A DNA stretch of 64,000 nt from Desulfarculales bacterium UBA696 (GCA_002298995.1 DBMO01000072.1:62001-126000); one strand, 5' to 3'; counted from the stretch's first letter, positions 50,850-59,554 are shown. Numbers and translations are program-made. The notes: generated by a model not told the origin, from the sequence alone.

Positions 50850-51389
50850 ATGAGCATTGAAAATCTCCTCCTGCCCAGGAAAAAGGAATTACTGAAGAGC
50901 TGGTTCGATCTGTTTGTCCGGGCGTACGCGCCCGAGGCGGCCGTAATGCTTAAAGGGGAATCCAACCAATTTGCAAATCCGGTTGGGCAAACTTCTCTAA
51001 GTGCAATGGCCGATATCCTGGATGAATTTCTCAATGAATGCCGGATAGATAAAATATTGCCGCCGCTGGGTAGGATTATCCGCATTAGGGCTGTGCAGGA
51101 TTTGGCTCCATCACGGGCGCTTGCTTTCATTTTCTTACTGAAAGGCCTGGTCCGCCAGATCCTCGATGGCGAAACAGCCGCCGGCAAGGTGTCGCATGCG
51201 GACCTCGCCGAGTTTGACGAAAGGGTGGACGGATTGGCCCTTGCAGCCATGGACATTTATTCGAAATGCCGCGACTCCCTGTATGAGATAAGAATCGGCG
51301 AAATAAAAAACAGGACAAACAGGCTTCTGCTAAAGGCTCAAATCATCGCCGAAGTCCCGGAACACAAGTCCGAACGCCATGATAACTAA
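50850..51389 (+). CDS. RsbRD_N-domain protein at the head of the dsr operon
   Basis: A 179-residue soluble protein. Residues about 8-130 match the RsbRD_N (RsbR/RsbRD N-terminal) sensor-like domain: LLKSWFDLFVRAYAPEA, FANPVGQTSL and a long helix bundle. In the stress-response RsbR proteins this part precedes a STAS domain; here no STAS domain follows, only a short helical tail. It is known that dsrMKJOP clusters of several Deltaproteobacteria carry such a gene. It is separated from dsrM by 45 bases and shares the promoter. It could bind DsrM/K or a small ligand; no function has been shown to my knowledge. Confidence 0.75.
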   Translation: MSIENLLLPRKKELLKSWFDLFVRAYAPEAAVMLKGESNQFANPVGQTSLSAMADILDEFLNECRIDKILPPLGRIIRIRAVQDLAPSRALAFIFLLKGLVRQILDGETAAGKVSHADLAEFDERVDGLALAAMDIYSKCRDSLYEIRIGEIKNRTNRLLLKAQIIAEVPEHKSERHDN

Positions 51390-51434
51390 AATGCAGCACT
51401 TGAAAATCAGTTTGAATGGAAACGGGTTTTTTAA

Positions 51435-52469
51435 ATGAACTTCATCATGTCTTTGGTGGCAGTGCTGGCGCTGGTCCTGACCGCCTTTTTAGGCATTGAG
51501 GCGGCTGGACTGAGGACGTTTTTTAGCATGGCAGTGCCCTATGTGGCATTCACTCTCTTCATTGCCGGCACTGTTTACCGAGTTCTTGCATGGGCGAGTT
51601 CGCCCGTCCCTTTCCGGATTCCGACTACCGCCGGCCAGCAAAAAACATTCCCGTGGATCAAGCGGAACAGGTTCGATAATCCTGCCAACAAGAAGGAAGT
51701 GCTGGGCAGAATGATCCTGGAAGTGCTCCTTTTCAGGTCGCTTTTCAGGAATACCAAAGCAGAAATCGAAAAAGGCCCGAAGCTTTACTATCAGTGGGAA
51801 AAATGGCTCTGGGTCGGCGGATTGGCCTTGCACTACTCTTTTCTTGTTATACTCCTTCGGCATTTGAGGTTTTTCACGGAACCCGTGCCGTTTTTCGTGC
51901 AGGCGCTGGGCGGGATGGACAGCTTCCTGCAAGTCGGGCTGCCTGGGATCTATATATCGGACTCTGTTTTTATGTTAGCCGTAATATATCTTCTCGTAAG
52001 AAGACTCATCATCCCGACGGTCCGATACATTTCGCTCCCTGGCGATTATTTTCCGCTGATTCTGATGCTGGCCATAGGAGTAACCGGAATCCTTACACGT
52101 TATTTCACAAGGGTTGACCTGCTCAAAGTAAAACAGCTCGCGCTTGGGCTTGCCAAATTTCAATCCTCGGCGCCGGAGCAAGTGGGGACTATATTCTATA
52201 TACACCTTCTCCTGGTATGCACCCTGATCGCTTATTTCCCCTTCAGCAAGCTCATGCACGCAGGGGGTATCTTTCTGAGTCCGACCAGGAACCTGCCAAA
52301 CGACAGCCGCATTCGCCGTCATGTAAACCCGTGGGATTATCCCGTCGAGGTGCAAACCTATGCCGAATACGAGGAGCGTTTCAGGGAGAAGATGATCGAG
52401 GCCGGGCTGCCGGTGGCAAAAGAAATTGCCGCCGGGGGACCCGCGGTATACCCGCTGACAAAGAAGTAG
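51435..52469 (+). CDS. dsrM: DsrM, cytochrome b subunit of the DsrMKJOP complex
   Basis: A 344-residue integral membrane protein of the NarI/cytochrome b type, with about six hydrophobic segments. It holds haem b groups and oxidises or reduces menaquinone. The central part ALHYSFLVILLRHLRFF has the haem-ligand histidines, and IHLLLVCTLIAYFPFSKLMHAGG is the other conserved ligand helix. The PWDYPVEVQTYAEYE tail is the usual DsrM end, facing the cytosol, where DsrK docks. dsrK follows after 7 bases. In sulfate reducers the complex passes electrons from the quinone pool or periplasmic carriers towards the DsrC trisulfide during sulfite reduction. Confidence 0.93.
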   Translation: MNFIMSLVAVLALVLTAFLGIEAAGLRTFFSMAVPYVAFTLFIAGTVYRVLAWASSPVPFRIPTTAGQQKTFPWIKRNRFDNPANKKEVLGRMILEVLLFRSLFRNTKAEIEKGPKLYYQWEKWLWVGGLALHYSFLVILLRHLRFFTEPVPFFVQALGGMDSFLQVGLPGIYISDSVFMLAVIYLLVRRLIIPTVRYISLPGDYFPLILMLAIGVTGILTRYFTRVDLLKVKQLALGLAKFQSSAPEQVGTIFYIHLLLVCTLIAYFPFSKLMHAGGIFLSPTRNLPNDSRIRRHVNPWDYPVEVQTYAEYEERFREKMIEAGLPVAKEIAAGGPAVYPLTKK

Positions 52470-52476
52470 GCTGTCC

Positions 52477-54096
52477 GTGGCAAAACTCCCAAAACCAAGC
52501 GAACTCGCACTTGATTACACTCTCCCGAAAAAAGGGTGGATGGATGCCGCCGTCGATTTTCGTCCGGGCACTTGGAGCCATGCAGCAAGGGCCAAAAACC
52601 TTGAAGCGGCAGGACTTCCCAATGCCAGGCAGTGGTCTCCCGCGGACAGTGATTGGAAACTTCCCTCGAACTGGAAGCAAATCATCTTCGAAGGCATGCG
52701 GGAGCGGCTTGAAAAATTTCGGTCCCTTCGGATTTTCATGGATATCTGCGTCCGTTGCGGCGCCTGCGCAGACAAATGCCACTTCTACCTAGGTTCGGGC
52801 GATCCCAAAAACATGCCCGTTTTGCGCTCCGAGCTGCTAAGGTCAATTTACCGCGGGGAATTTACGCTTGCCGGGAAAATCATGGGCAGCATTGCGGGAG
52901 CCCGCGAACTGACCGAGAATGTCATCAAGGAGTGGTTCTATTATTTTTTCCAGTGTACCGAATGCCGCAGGTGTTCGGTTTTTTGCCCGTTCGGGATCGA
53001 CACGGCAGAGATAACCATGATCGGCCGCGAGTTGCTGAACCTTCTCGGCCTCAACATCGATTGGATCGCCGGATCGGTCGCCAACTGCCGCCACACCGGA
53101 AATCACCTCGGAATTCAACCTCACGCCTTCAAGAACATGATTGAATTCCTCGCGGACGAGATAGAGGCGGTATCCGGGGTGCGAGTCCAGCCGACCTTTA
53201 ACCGCAAGGGCGCGGAAATACTTTTCATCACCCCATCGGGCGATGCGTTCGCCGACCCCGGCACCTACACCATGATGGGCTATCTGATGCTTTTCCACGA
53301 AATGGGGCTCGACTACACATTTAGCACTTACGCCTCAGAGGGCGGAAACTTCGGCATGTTCACATCGCACGAGATGATGAAAAGGTTGAACGCAAAAATG
53401 TATGCCGAAGCCGGGCGCCTGGGAGTAAAATGGCTGCTGGGCGGAGAGTGCGGCCACATGTGGCGCGCCGTCAACCAGTATATGGATACGATGAACGGGC
53501 CGGCCGACTTCCTTGAAGTTCCGAAATCCCCGGTTACGGGAACGATTTTTGACAATGCCGCTTCCACAAAGATGGTACATATAGTCGAGTTTACCGCCGA
53601 CCTCATCAGAAACGGAAAGCTCAAACTCGACCCCGCCCGCAACGACAACCTGGTCATGACCTACCATGATTCGTGCAACACCTCGCGCGGGATGGGATTT
53701 TTCGAAGAGCCCCGTTACGTGATAAAGTCGGTGTGCAATAAGTTCCATGAGATGCCGCCCGAAACTATCAGGGAGCAGACCTTCTGTTGCGGCAGCGGCT
53801 CCGGCCTCAATAACGACGAATTTATCGAGATGAGAATGCGGGGCGGCCTTCCCAGGGCGAACGCGGTTCGCCACGTTGAAGAGAGACACGGTGTCAACGC
53901 GCTCTCCTGCATCTGTGCAATCGATCGTTCGGCGCTTACCACCCTCATGGATTACTGGGTTCCCGACGTTACAGTTTACGGGGTCCACGAGCTGGTTGGG
54001 AATGCACTGGTGATGAAAGGTGAGTCCGAGAGGACGAGCGATCTTCGGGGAGATCCTCTGCCCGGGATGGAGGCCTCTGAAGATGAAAATATATGA
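52477..54096 (+). CDS. dsrK: DsrK, HdrD-like iron-sulfur subunit
   Basis: A 539-residue cytosolic subunit related to heterodisulfide reductase HdrD. Two [4Fe-4S] motifs are seen in CVRCGACADKCHFY (about 90) and CTECRRCSVFCPFG (about 160). CCG-type segments of the catalytic cubane occur in YHDSCNTSRG and EQTFCCGSGSGLNNDE. It probably reduces the DsrC trisulfide produced by dissimilatory sulfite reductase. The start is a GTG at 52477, 7 bases after dsrM; a longer frame in another register is a shadow. Its C-terminus overlaps dsrJ by 14 bases, suggesting coupled translation. Confidence 0.95.
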   Translation: MAKLPKPSELALDYTLPKKGWMDAAVDFRPGTWSHAARAKNLEAAGLPNARQWSPADSDWKLPSNWKQIIFEGMRERLEKFRSLRIFMDICVRCGACADKCHFYLGSGDPKNMPVLRSELLRSIYRGEFTLAGKIMGSIAGARELTENVIKEWFYYFFQCTECRRCSVFCPFGIDTAEITMIGRELLNLLGLNIDWIAGSVANCRHTGNHLGIQPHAFKNMIEFLADEIEAVSGVRVQPTFNRKGAEILFITPSGDAFADPGTYTMMGYLMLFHEMGLDYTFSTYASEGGNFGMFTSHEMMKRLNAKMYAEAGRLGVKWLLGGECGHMWRAVNQYMDTMNGPADFLEVPKSPVTGTIFDNAASTKMVHIVEFTADLIRNGKLKLDPARNDNLVMTYHDSCNTSRGMGFFEEPRYVIKSVCNKFHEMPPETIREQTFCCGSGSGLNNDEFIEMRMRGGLPRANAVRHVEERHGVNALSCICAIDRSALTTLMDYWVPDVTVYGVHELVGNALVMKGESERTSDLRGDPLPGMEASEDENI

Positions 54097-54493
54097 CGGG
54101 AAATTTATAATCGCAGGCTTGGTAGCCTTCATCGGCCTTGCGACCTTCCCGATCTGGTCGAATATCGGCAAGGCTTCTCCTCTCCCTGAGCCGAAGCTTG
54201 ATACGCCAGCCATCCAGCAAATGGAGCAGAAGCAGTGTGTTTTGACAAGGGATGAGATGCGCACCGGGCACATGCGGCTTCTGGACGAATGGAGGATCGA
54301 GGTCGTGCGCAATGGCGGGAGAATTTACACGGCCACGGACGGCAAGATCTATGAAATGAGTCTTCAGAACGAATGCATGAGGTGCCACTCCAATAAAACA
54401 AGGTTTTGCGACGCATGTCACAGCTACGTGGGACTTCCGAATTCGACGCCTTATTGCTGGACGTGCCACATTGCCCCCAGGGAGAAAGACTGA
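54083..54493 (+). CDS. dsrJ: DsrJ, triheme cytochrome c subunit
   Basis: A 136-residue periplasmic protein held by an N-terminal anchor (hydrophobic residues about 8-26). It has three CxxCH haem sites at 98-102 (CMRCH), 109-113 (CDACH) and 125-129 (CWTCH), as in other DsrJ. Cys52 in the QCVLTRDEMRTGHMRLL segment corresponds to the cysteine known to ligate one haem in DsrJ from Allochromatium. The ATG at 54083 lies inside the dsrK end, and the stop overlaps the dsrO start by one base. It is the periplasmic electron-transfer part of the complex; its partner has not been identified here. Confidence 0.93.
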   Translation: MKIYDGKFIIAGLVAFIGLATFPIWSNIGKASPLPEPKLDTPAIQQMEQKQCVLTRDEMRTGHMRLLDEWRIEVVRNGGRIYTATDGKIYEMSLQNECMRCHSNKTRFCDACHSYVGLPNSTPYCWTCHIAPREKD

Positions 54494-55302
54494 TGGAGGC
54501 AAGTAGAAGGAAATTTTTGAGAATCGGCGGGGCATGCGCCCTGGGGCTGGGTGCCCTAGGGATTTCGGACGCACTCGCTGGAAGTTCTGAAGAGCGGGAG
54601 ACAAAAAGAGCGGAGGCGCTTAGCGCCGCGCGCTGGGGCATGGCGATCGATATGAAAAAATGCTGGGAGAATGGGAAGCCGGGCTGCATTGAATGCATTC
54701 TGGCCTGCCACGCCTGCCATAATGTGCCAGATATCGGAAACCGTAAGGAAGAGATCAAGTGGCTCTGGACAGAAAAGTACGAAAATGCGTTCCCGGGCCA
54801 GCTAAGCGGGCTTGAGCCGCCGGCGTTTCGAGAAAGGCCTTTCCTGGTCCTGTGCAATCACTGCGCAAACGCCCCCTGTGCCAGAGTATGCCCGACAAGG
54901 GCCACATTCAAAAGAGCCGACGGCATCACGATGATAGATTACCACCGCTGCATAGGCTGCCGCTACTGCATGGCAGCCTGTCCCTACGGGGCCAGGAGCT
55001 TTAACTTCAAGGAGCCGCGGGAACACATAAAGACCGAACTCAACCGCGCTTTTCCGACCAGGGAACGCGGCGTGGTCGAAAACTGCAACTTTTGCGAAGA
55101 ACGTCTGGGGGCCGGGAAGGTTCCCGCGTGCGTCGAAGCCTGCGAAAAGCAAAATTGCGGGGCAATGGTATTTGGAGACCTTGAAGATCCCGGCAGCAAG
55201 GTGCGCAAGCTTCTTGCGGCACATTTCTCGATTAGACGGAAGCCCGAACTCGGAACGGAGCCCGGCGTCTACTACATAATCCAGGGGGCGCATTATGCTT
55301 GA
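54493..55302 (+). CDS. dsrO: DsrO, periplasmic ferredoxin-type iron-sulfur subunit
   Basis: A 269-residue iron-sulfur protein with a twin-arginine signal, SRRKFLRIGG, followed by a hydrophobic stretch ending near residue 30, so it is exported folded through Tat. It has the four-cluster pattern of the HybA/NrfC family: CIECILACHACH, CNHCANAPCARVCP, CIGCRYCMAACPYG, and CNFCEE to CVEAC. It passes electrons between DsrJ and DsrP on the outer face of the membrane. The start ATG overlaps the dsrJ stop by one base, and the stop overlaps dsrP by eight bases. Confidence 0.94.
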   Translation: MEASRRKFLRIGGACALGLGALGISDALAGSSEERETKRAEALSAARWGMAIDMKKCWENGKPGCIECILACHACHNVPDIGNRKEEIKWLWTEKYENAFPGQLSGLEPPAFRERPFLVLCNHCANAPCARVCPTRATFKRADGITMIDYHRCIGCRYCMAACPYGARSFNFKEPREHIKTELNRAFPTRERGVVENCNFCEERLGAGKVPACVEACEKQNCGAMVFGDLEDPGSKVRKLLAAHFSIRRKPELGTEPGVYYIIQGAHYA

Positions 55303-56473
55303 TAGGGCACTGACCGGAAGCTCGATGTACTACAAGTTGCTCGGCGTACTGCTCATCCTTGCGGCCATGGGTTTGGCGGCATTCTGCATTCAGTATTCAC
55401 GTGGCCTCACGGTCACCGGGATGAGCAGGGACGTATCCTGGGGAATTTATATCGCGCAGTTCACCTTTCTTGTGGGAATTGCGGCATCGGCTGTTGTTGT
55501 GGTTCTCCCCTTATACATTCACAATATGAAGGAGTTCGGAAAAATCACCGTCCTTGCCGAATTCCTTGCCGCGGCATCGGTTGTGATGAGTCTTCTATTC
55601 GTTTTCGTGGATCTTGGCAAACCTTCGCGAATTCTGAACATCATCCTCTATCCATCTGCCGGCTCCATTCTGTTCTGGGACGTTGTTGCGCTGAGCGGAT
55701 ACCTGCTGCTGAACCTGGTTATCGGTTGGAACACATTGGAGGCTGAGCGCAGGGGAACTGCTCTGCCCAGGTGGGTGACGCCGTTAATATACATCTCCAT
55801 TCCGTGGGCAGTTTCGATTCACACGGTGACGGCTTTCATATACGCTGGGCTTCCCGCCCGGCAATACTGGCTGAGTGCAATCTTGGCAGCCCGTTTTCTT
55901 GCATCAGCGTTTTGCTCCGGCCCCGCGCTGCTGATCGTACTCTGTTGGCTGGTCAAAAAACACAGCAGGTTCGATCCGGGAAAAGATGCAATCGGCAAGC
56001 TTGCTATTATTATGACCTACGCAATGCTTACCAGCCTGTTCTTTCTCGGGCTGGAATTTTTCACGGCCTTCTATAGCGGCATTCCTTCGCATATGGAGGC
56101 CCTGAAATACCTCTTCATCGGTCTGAATGGACACAGCGGTCTCGTCACGCTGTCATGGCTGTTCGTGGCGCTTGCCGCAGCCGCGGTGGTGCTTCTTCTC
56201 AGTCCCAACACCCGGAAAAACGAGGGAATGCTCGCTGCCGCGGCCGGATGCGTTTTTGCTTCCATGTGGATCGAGAAGGGAGTGACGCTTGTTGTGGCGG
56301 GTTTTATCCCGAATCCGCTCGGTAAGATATTCGAATATGCACCTACATTTCCCGAGTTGACGATTGCGCTGGGGGTCTGGGCGGTTGGATTTTTCATTTT
56401 GGCGGCACTTTACAGAATTGCTGTCTCTGTCAAAGTAGAAGCCGCCGGGCAAGCGGTATTCAGGATTGACTAA
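55295..56473 (+). CDS. dsrP: DsrP, NrfD-type membrane quinone-interacting subunit
   Basis: A 392-residue NrfD-family protein with about ten hydrophobic segments. It exchanges electrons between the quinone pool and the periplasmic DsrO/DsrJ. Typical NrfD marks include VSWGIYIAQFTFLVGIAASA near the start, VDLGKPSRILNIILYP, and IPWAVSIHTVTAFIYAGLPAR with the conserved His-Thr pair. The start overlaps the dsrO stop by eight bases. It is followed without a gap by an unrecognised gene. Whether electrons flow from quinol to periplasm or back is not known from the sequence. Confidence 0.94.
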   Translation: MLDRALTGSSMYYKLLGVLLILAAMGLAAFCIQYSRGLTVTGMSRDVSWGIYIAQFTFLVGIAASAVVVVLPLYIHNMKEFGKITVLAEFLAAASVVMSLLFVFVDLGKPSRILNIILYPSAGSILFWDVVALSGYLLLNLVIGWNTLEAERRGTALPRWVTPLIYISIPWAVSIHTVTAFIYAGLPARQYWLSAILAARFLASAFCSGPALLIVLCWLVKKHSRFDPGKDAIGKLAIIMTYAMLTSLFFLGLEFFTAFYSGIPSHMEALKYLFIGLNGHSGLVTLSWLFVALAAAAVVLLLSPNTRKNEGMLAAAAGCVFASMWIEKGVTLVVAGFIPNPLGKIFEYAPTFPELTIALGVWAVGFFILAALYRIAVSVKVEAAGQAVFRID

Positions 56474-57073
56474 ATGGTCTCAAAACTTAGACTAAGCGTA
56501 AAATCCGAGCGGCTCCAGGTTCTCTCCTCGCTGCTTCAGCGAGGATTTATTGTGGAGTTTTCACCTGGTTTGAATCTGCAGGACCTTCTTCTCGGTGTCG
56601 GGTTTCCGGCAAGATACCTTGAGGAAAGGGTGCAAACAATCTTCCTGAATGGCAGTGTCATCGATAACCCTGAATCCGAAACTCCAGCCGACGGCGCTGT
56701 CATAGCGCTTTCCGCTGCCTTGCCCGGTTTGGCGGGGGCGATATTTCGAAAAGGCAGCCCGGGGAATATCATCCTCGCAAATCTGCGTACTCCAACACGG
56801 AAGCGGCAGGGGGTCGAGGAGAGGCAACTCCGGCTGGCCCATGCTCGAATAAAGTTATTCAACCTCGTTGCCGACGAAATGGGACCCGAACTGCTGCGCG
56901 CGGGTGTGAGCCTGATCCGCTCCGAAATAGAAGAAGCATTTGCTGCCAGGCGCTCCATACTTGAAAGTGCGGTAACCGGGGCCGAATTGGACGGAAAGAT
57001 TATCGAAGCAGACGCCCTGTTCGCAGGAAATTTGACCAGCTCGGAGTATGTACTCCTGTCCGTGAATGAGTAA
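56474..57073 (+). CDS. Unknown protein at the end of the dsr operon, possible beta-grasp (MoaD/ThiS-like) segment
   Basis: A 199-residue soluble protein whose ATG abuts the dsrP stop, so it is almost certainly translated with the operon. Residues about 30-95 have the rhythm of a MoaD/ThiS beta-grasp: a strand and helix (LNLQDLLLGVGFP), then TIFLNGSVID, the ETPADGAVIALS turn-strand and PGLAGAIFRKG; it resembles the IFVNG...LKDGDEVALLPPVAGG pattern, but without the terminal diglycine. The C-terminal half (about 105-199) is helical and unlike anything I know. It could be an accessory or scaffold for Dsr. I cannot name a family with confidence. Confidence 0.6.
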   Translation: MVSKLRLSVKSERLQVLSSLLQRGFIVEFSPGLNLQDLLLGVGFPARYLEERVQTIFLNGSVIDNPESETPADGAVIALSAALPGLAGAIFRKGSPGNIILANLRTPTRKRQGVEERQLRLAHARIKLFNLVADEMGPELLRAGVSLIRSEIEEAFAARRSILESAVTGAELDGKIIEADALFAGNLTSSEYVLLSVNE

Positions 57074-57206
57074 ATTTGCAGGCTTTTATGGTTTCGCGCC
57101 GGGTTACCGAATAGATCATGATTTGGCAGGGTACTAATGTGATAACCTCTTTCTGCCGATTCATTTTATGGACCAAAACGCATTGTGAATGGATAAGGAA
57201 TTCTAA

Positions 57207-58430
57207 TTGTCGGGTGGCGGCCAAATGCAGGAAGCAAAGCAAAGAATTATCGCGAAGCTCGAATCTGGTTACTCATTGCCGCCGCTATCGGTGGTTGCGG
57301 TCAAGTTGCTGGAGCTGGCCTCCGATGACAATACCTCGGTTGCCCAGGTCGTACGGCTGATCGAAAAAGATCCGTCCCTTACAATTCGCCTCATAAATCT
57401 TGCCAACAGCGCCTTTTTCGGGCCTGGACACAGCGCCGGCTCCCTGTCTCATGCAGTGATGAAGCTCGGCTTCAATCAAATCAGGTTGATGGTCCTCTCC
57501 ATTTCCCTTCGAGGTGCCTTTCCCATGGGGAAAGTGGAAGGGTTCGACTATGAGCTGTTCTGGCGGGTGTCTCTATACCGGGCGCTTGTGGCCAGGGCGA
57601 TGGCCCTGCGGTCGAAGGCCGCCGACCCGGACGAGGCTTTTCTTGCCGGGCTCATCTCCGAAATAGGCCTGCCCATAATTTTCGACCTGCTCGTAAAAGG
57701 CAATACAGGTGAGTTTAGTCTTAACATCGAGCCCTTAAAGAAGCAGCTGGAAAAGGAAATGGATTCGTTCGGCGTGGACCATCGCGAAATCGGTGCGGCT
57801 GCGCTCAGGTACTGGAGATTCCCGGAACATATTGTGGTGTGCCAGGAGTTCCATGATGAAGGTGCGCGGTCCCCCGGAGCTCCCGTTCTTTGTGTGATCT
57901 GCGATCTCGCGAGGCTGTTTTCGAGGATTCTTCTTAAGGCTCCCGGAGCTTTCCGGAAGTTCTACACGGAGGCGGAAAGACTTCTGGGATTGCGCAGGGA
58001 AGCGGTCCACGAAATCGTGCTCGAAACATTCACCCAGGTCGAGGATATAGCGAGGGGCCTGAAGCTGGAAATAAATAAAGAAACGGACCTCATGGTTATC
58101 ATGGAGCGTGCAAACCTGGCGCTTGGCCGAATATCCCTGGCAGCCTCGCAGCTCTCGGCGGATGAATATCCCAGAAAGCTCCCCTCCTTTGTGACTATCG
58201 ATCAGAAGGAAAAAGCCGTTGCCGATACCCTCCAAGCGGTAGCGCACGAGATACGTAATCCTCTCATGGCGGTCGGCGGTTTTGCCCGAAGACTCGCAAC
58301 TTCGCTGGACCCCGAATCCGACGCGGGGCGGTATGCAAAAATGATTATGAAAGAAGCGGAAAGGCTCGAGAAGGTCCTCGCCCAAATGCCGCCCGGTCCC
58401 ACGGCGGTTGAGCCTTTAAAAGCCAACTGA
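57207..58430 (+). CDS. HDOD-domain protein with C-terminal HisKA-like domain lacking an ATPase
   Basis: A 407-residue protein. The HDOD domain occupies about residues 10-210: LPPLSVVAVKLLELASDDNTS, then DPSLTIRLINLANSAFFG and AFLAGLISEIGLPIIFD. A helical linker follows (about 215-325). The end contains VAHEIRNPLMAVGGFARRL, a full H-box with His347, and IMKEAERLEKVLAQ, the second dimerisation helix; no HATPase domain follows and the frame ends at 58430. The start may be the TTG at 57207 (AAGGA upstream) or the ATG at 57225. Such a protein may be a phospho-acceptor or dimerisation partner of another kinase. Confidence 0.82.
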   Translation: MSGGGQMQEAKQRIIAKLESGYSLPPLSVVAVKLLELASDDNTSVAQVVRLIEKDPSLTIRLINLANSAFFGPGHSAGSLSHAVMKLGFNQIRLMVLSISLRGAFPMGKVEGFDYELFWRVSLYRALVARAMALRSKAADPDEAFLAGLISEIGLPIIFDLLVKGNTGEFSLNIEPLKKQLEKEMDSFGVDHREIGAAALRYWRFPEHIVVCQEFHDEGARSPGAPVLCVICDLARLFSRILLKAPGAFRKFYTEAERLLGLRREAVHEIVLETFTQVEDIARGLKLEINKETDLMVIMERANLALGRISLAASQLSADEYPRKLPSFVTIDQKEKAVADTLQAVAHEIRNPLMAVGGFARRLATSLDPESDAGRYAKMIMKEAERLEKVLAQMPPGPTAVEPLKAN

Positions 58431-58490
58431 CCCCTGACCCGTTGGGGTCATGTCTTCGTGCTCATTTACCTCAGGTTTACTGGGAAGCAA

Positions 58491-58521
58491 AACGAGGATT
58501 CAGATTAACTGAATCCTCGTT
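58491..58521. terminator. Strong hairpin in gap 58431-58885
   Basis: AACGAGGATTCAG (58491-58503) pairs perfectly with CTGAATCCTCGTT (58509-58521) around a 5-base loop. It is not followed by a T run, so termination is possible but not assured; it may also protect the 3' end. The rest of this 455-base gap has no credible gene. Confidence 0.5.
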
Positions 58522-58885
58522 CTCGTTGTGGTCCGCCGTAAAGCAGCCGAAAGTTAGCCAACGAATTCGAGAAGGGGATCAAGCTGATTTTGGTTTCCTG
58601 ACGGCCGAAGCCTAAGGAGAAACCTTTGCCGAGCCAAGCCACCGACAGGGCGCTTAAAATTTCGCTGGTGAGCTGTCACCTTGCTGGGAAAAAATAACCC
58701 GCCCTTTCATGGCAGGATGACTCAGATTGCTGAATAGTCCTCGTCATCAGGCAGGGTTAAATCATCCTTGCTGCGATTGCCCTGGCATGGGCGAGTGATT
58801 ATTGTTGGCAAGAAGTTATTTGAATGCTTGGCTCGCAAAATACTGACGAATTGCTCCAGGATTTTCGATGGGGCGGGAGGATATC

Positions 58886-59032
58886 ATGGAAGATGCAAAA
58901 AGATCGTGTACTCTCGATGGAAAAGTTTATGCCAGTGGAGAAAACATCTCCAATTTTGCTGACCTCTACATCTGTGAAGACGGCGAGTGGAAATTTCGGA
59001 GTCTTGATTTTCTCTACGTAGTCGGCCCGTAA
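58886..59032 (+). CDS. Small unknown protein (48 residues)
   Basis: A 48-residue frame preceded by GGGAGGATATC, a very good ribosome-binding site, and followed by a rho-independent terminator. It reads MEDAKRSCTLDGKVYASGEN, then ADLYICEDGEWKFRSLD. The pattern C-x2-DGKxYxxG...CxDGEW looks like small Cys-containing proteins found in many Deltaproteobacteria, which have a CxDGkw end and perhaps bind a metal. Conserved signals at both ends argue that it is a real gene. No function is known to me. Confidence 0.6.
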   Translation: MEDAKRSCTLDGKVYASGENISNFADLYICEDGEWKFRSLDFLYVVGP

Positions 59033-59096
59033 TTCTCATGGGCCGGCACTCGACTATTTTTTTACAATAGTTTTTCGGCCAAGGTTCTCAATACCC

Positions 59097-59132
59097 AAAA
59101 GGGCTGGTCTCAATAGATCAGCCCCTTTTTTT
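59097..59132 (+). terminator. Rho-independent terminator after the 48-residue gene
   Basis: GGGCTGGTCT (59101-59110) pairs with AGATCAGCCC (59115-59124), one G-U wobble, around a CAAT loop, followed by CTTTTTTT at 59125-59132. It lies 69 bases after the small gene and would also meet the decayed gene on the opposite strand. Confidence 0.8.
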
Positions 59133-59141
59133 GAACTCAAG

Positions 59142-59554
59142 TTAAATATCCTTGATTGAAAGAGTGGTGGGTGTGCTGCCGCGGATGTCGGTGATGATGA
59201 TTTCAAACAGGGATCTTGGCGGGTCCGAAGGAGGTTTTGAGCCTGTTCCGGTAAGGGGCCTTCATGGGATTGGGCGGAAATGAACGGTACTTTAAGTGAA
59301 CCCTCACGCTCAATTGCGAGGTTCATAGTGAACTGTTCCACAACCAACTTGCCGAAACGGACAGTTCGATCAAAAAGGCCCGATGGTTTGAATTCCAGAA
59401 CGAGTTTTTCGAATCCTGCAAGCGGGGCACCGTCCGGCCCATTGATTTTGAAATCGTGCGCCTCGCTTGTCGGCAAAAAGGGATTGAAACTGAGCTTGCC
59501 GATTCGACCCGTACAGTTGAGGCTATTCTTGCAGTACCATTGGAAAGCATGCAT
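59142..59554 (-). pseudogene. DUF748 (AsmA-like) gene remnant
   Basis: The minus-strand frame from 59554 shows LNCTGRIGKLSFNPFLPTSEAHDF, then INGPDGAPLAGFEKLVLEFKPS and LFDRTVRFGKLVVEQ, matching the N-terminal repeat of DUF748 proteins, large AsmA-like envelope proteins of 800-1300 residues. After IEREGSLKV the match ends. A further stretch SLFEIIITDIRGSTPTTLSI reads in another frame and ends at a stop at 59142. Both point to a large internal deletion plus frameshift. It is not likely to be functional. Confidence 0.6.

Noticed and set aside
53335..54312. 325-residue frame on the minus strand
   Set aside because: Antisense to dsrK and dsrJ.
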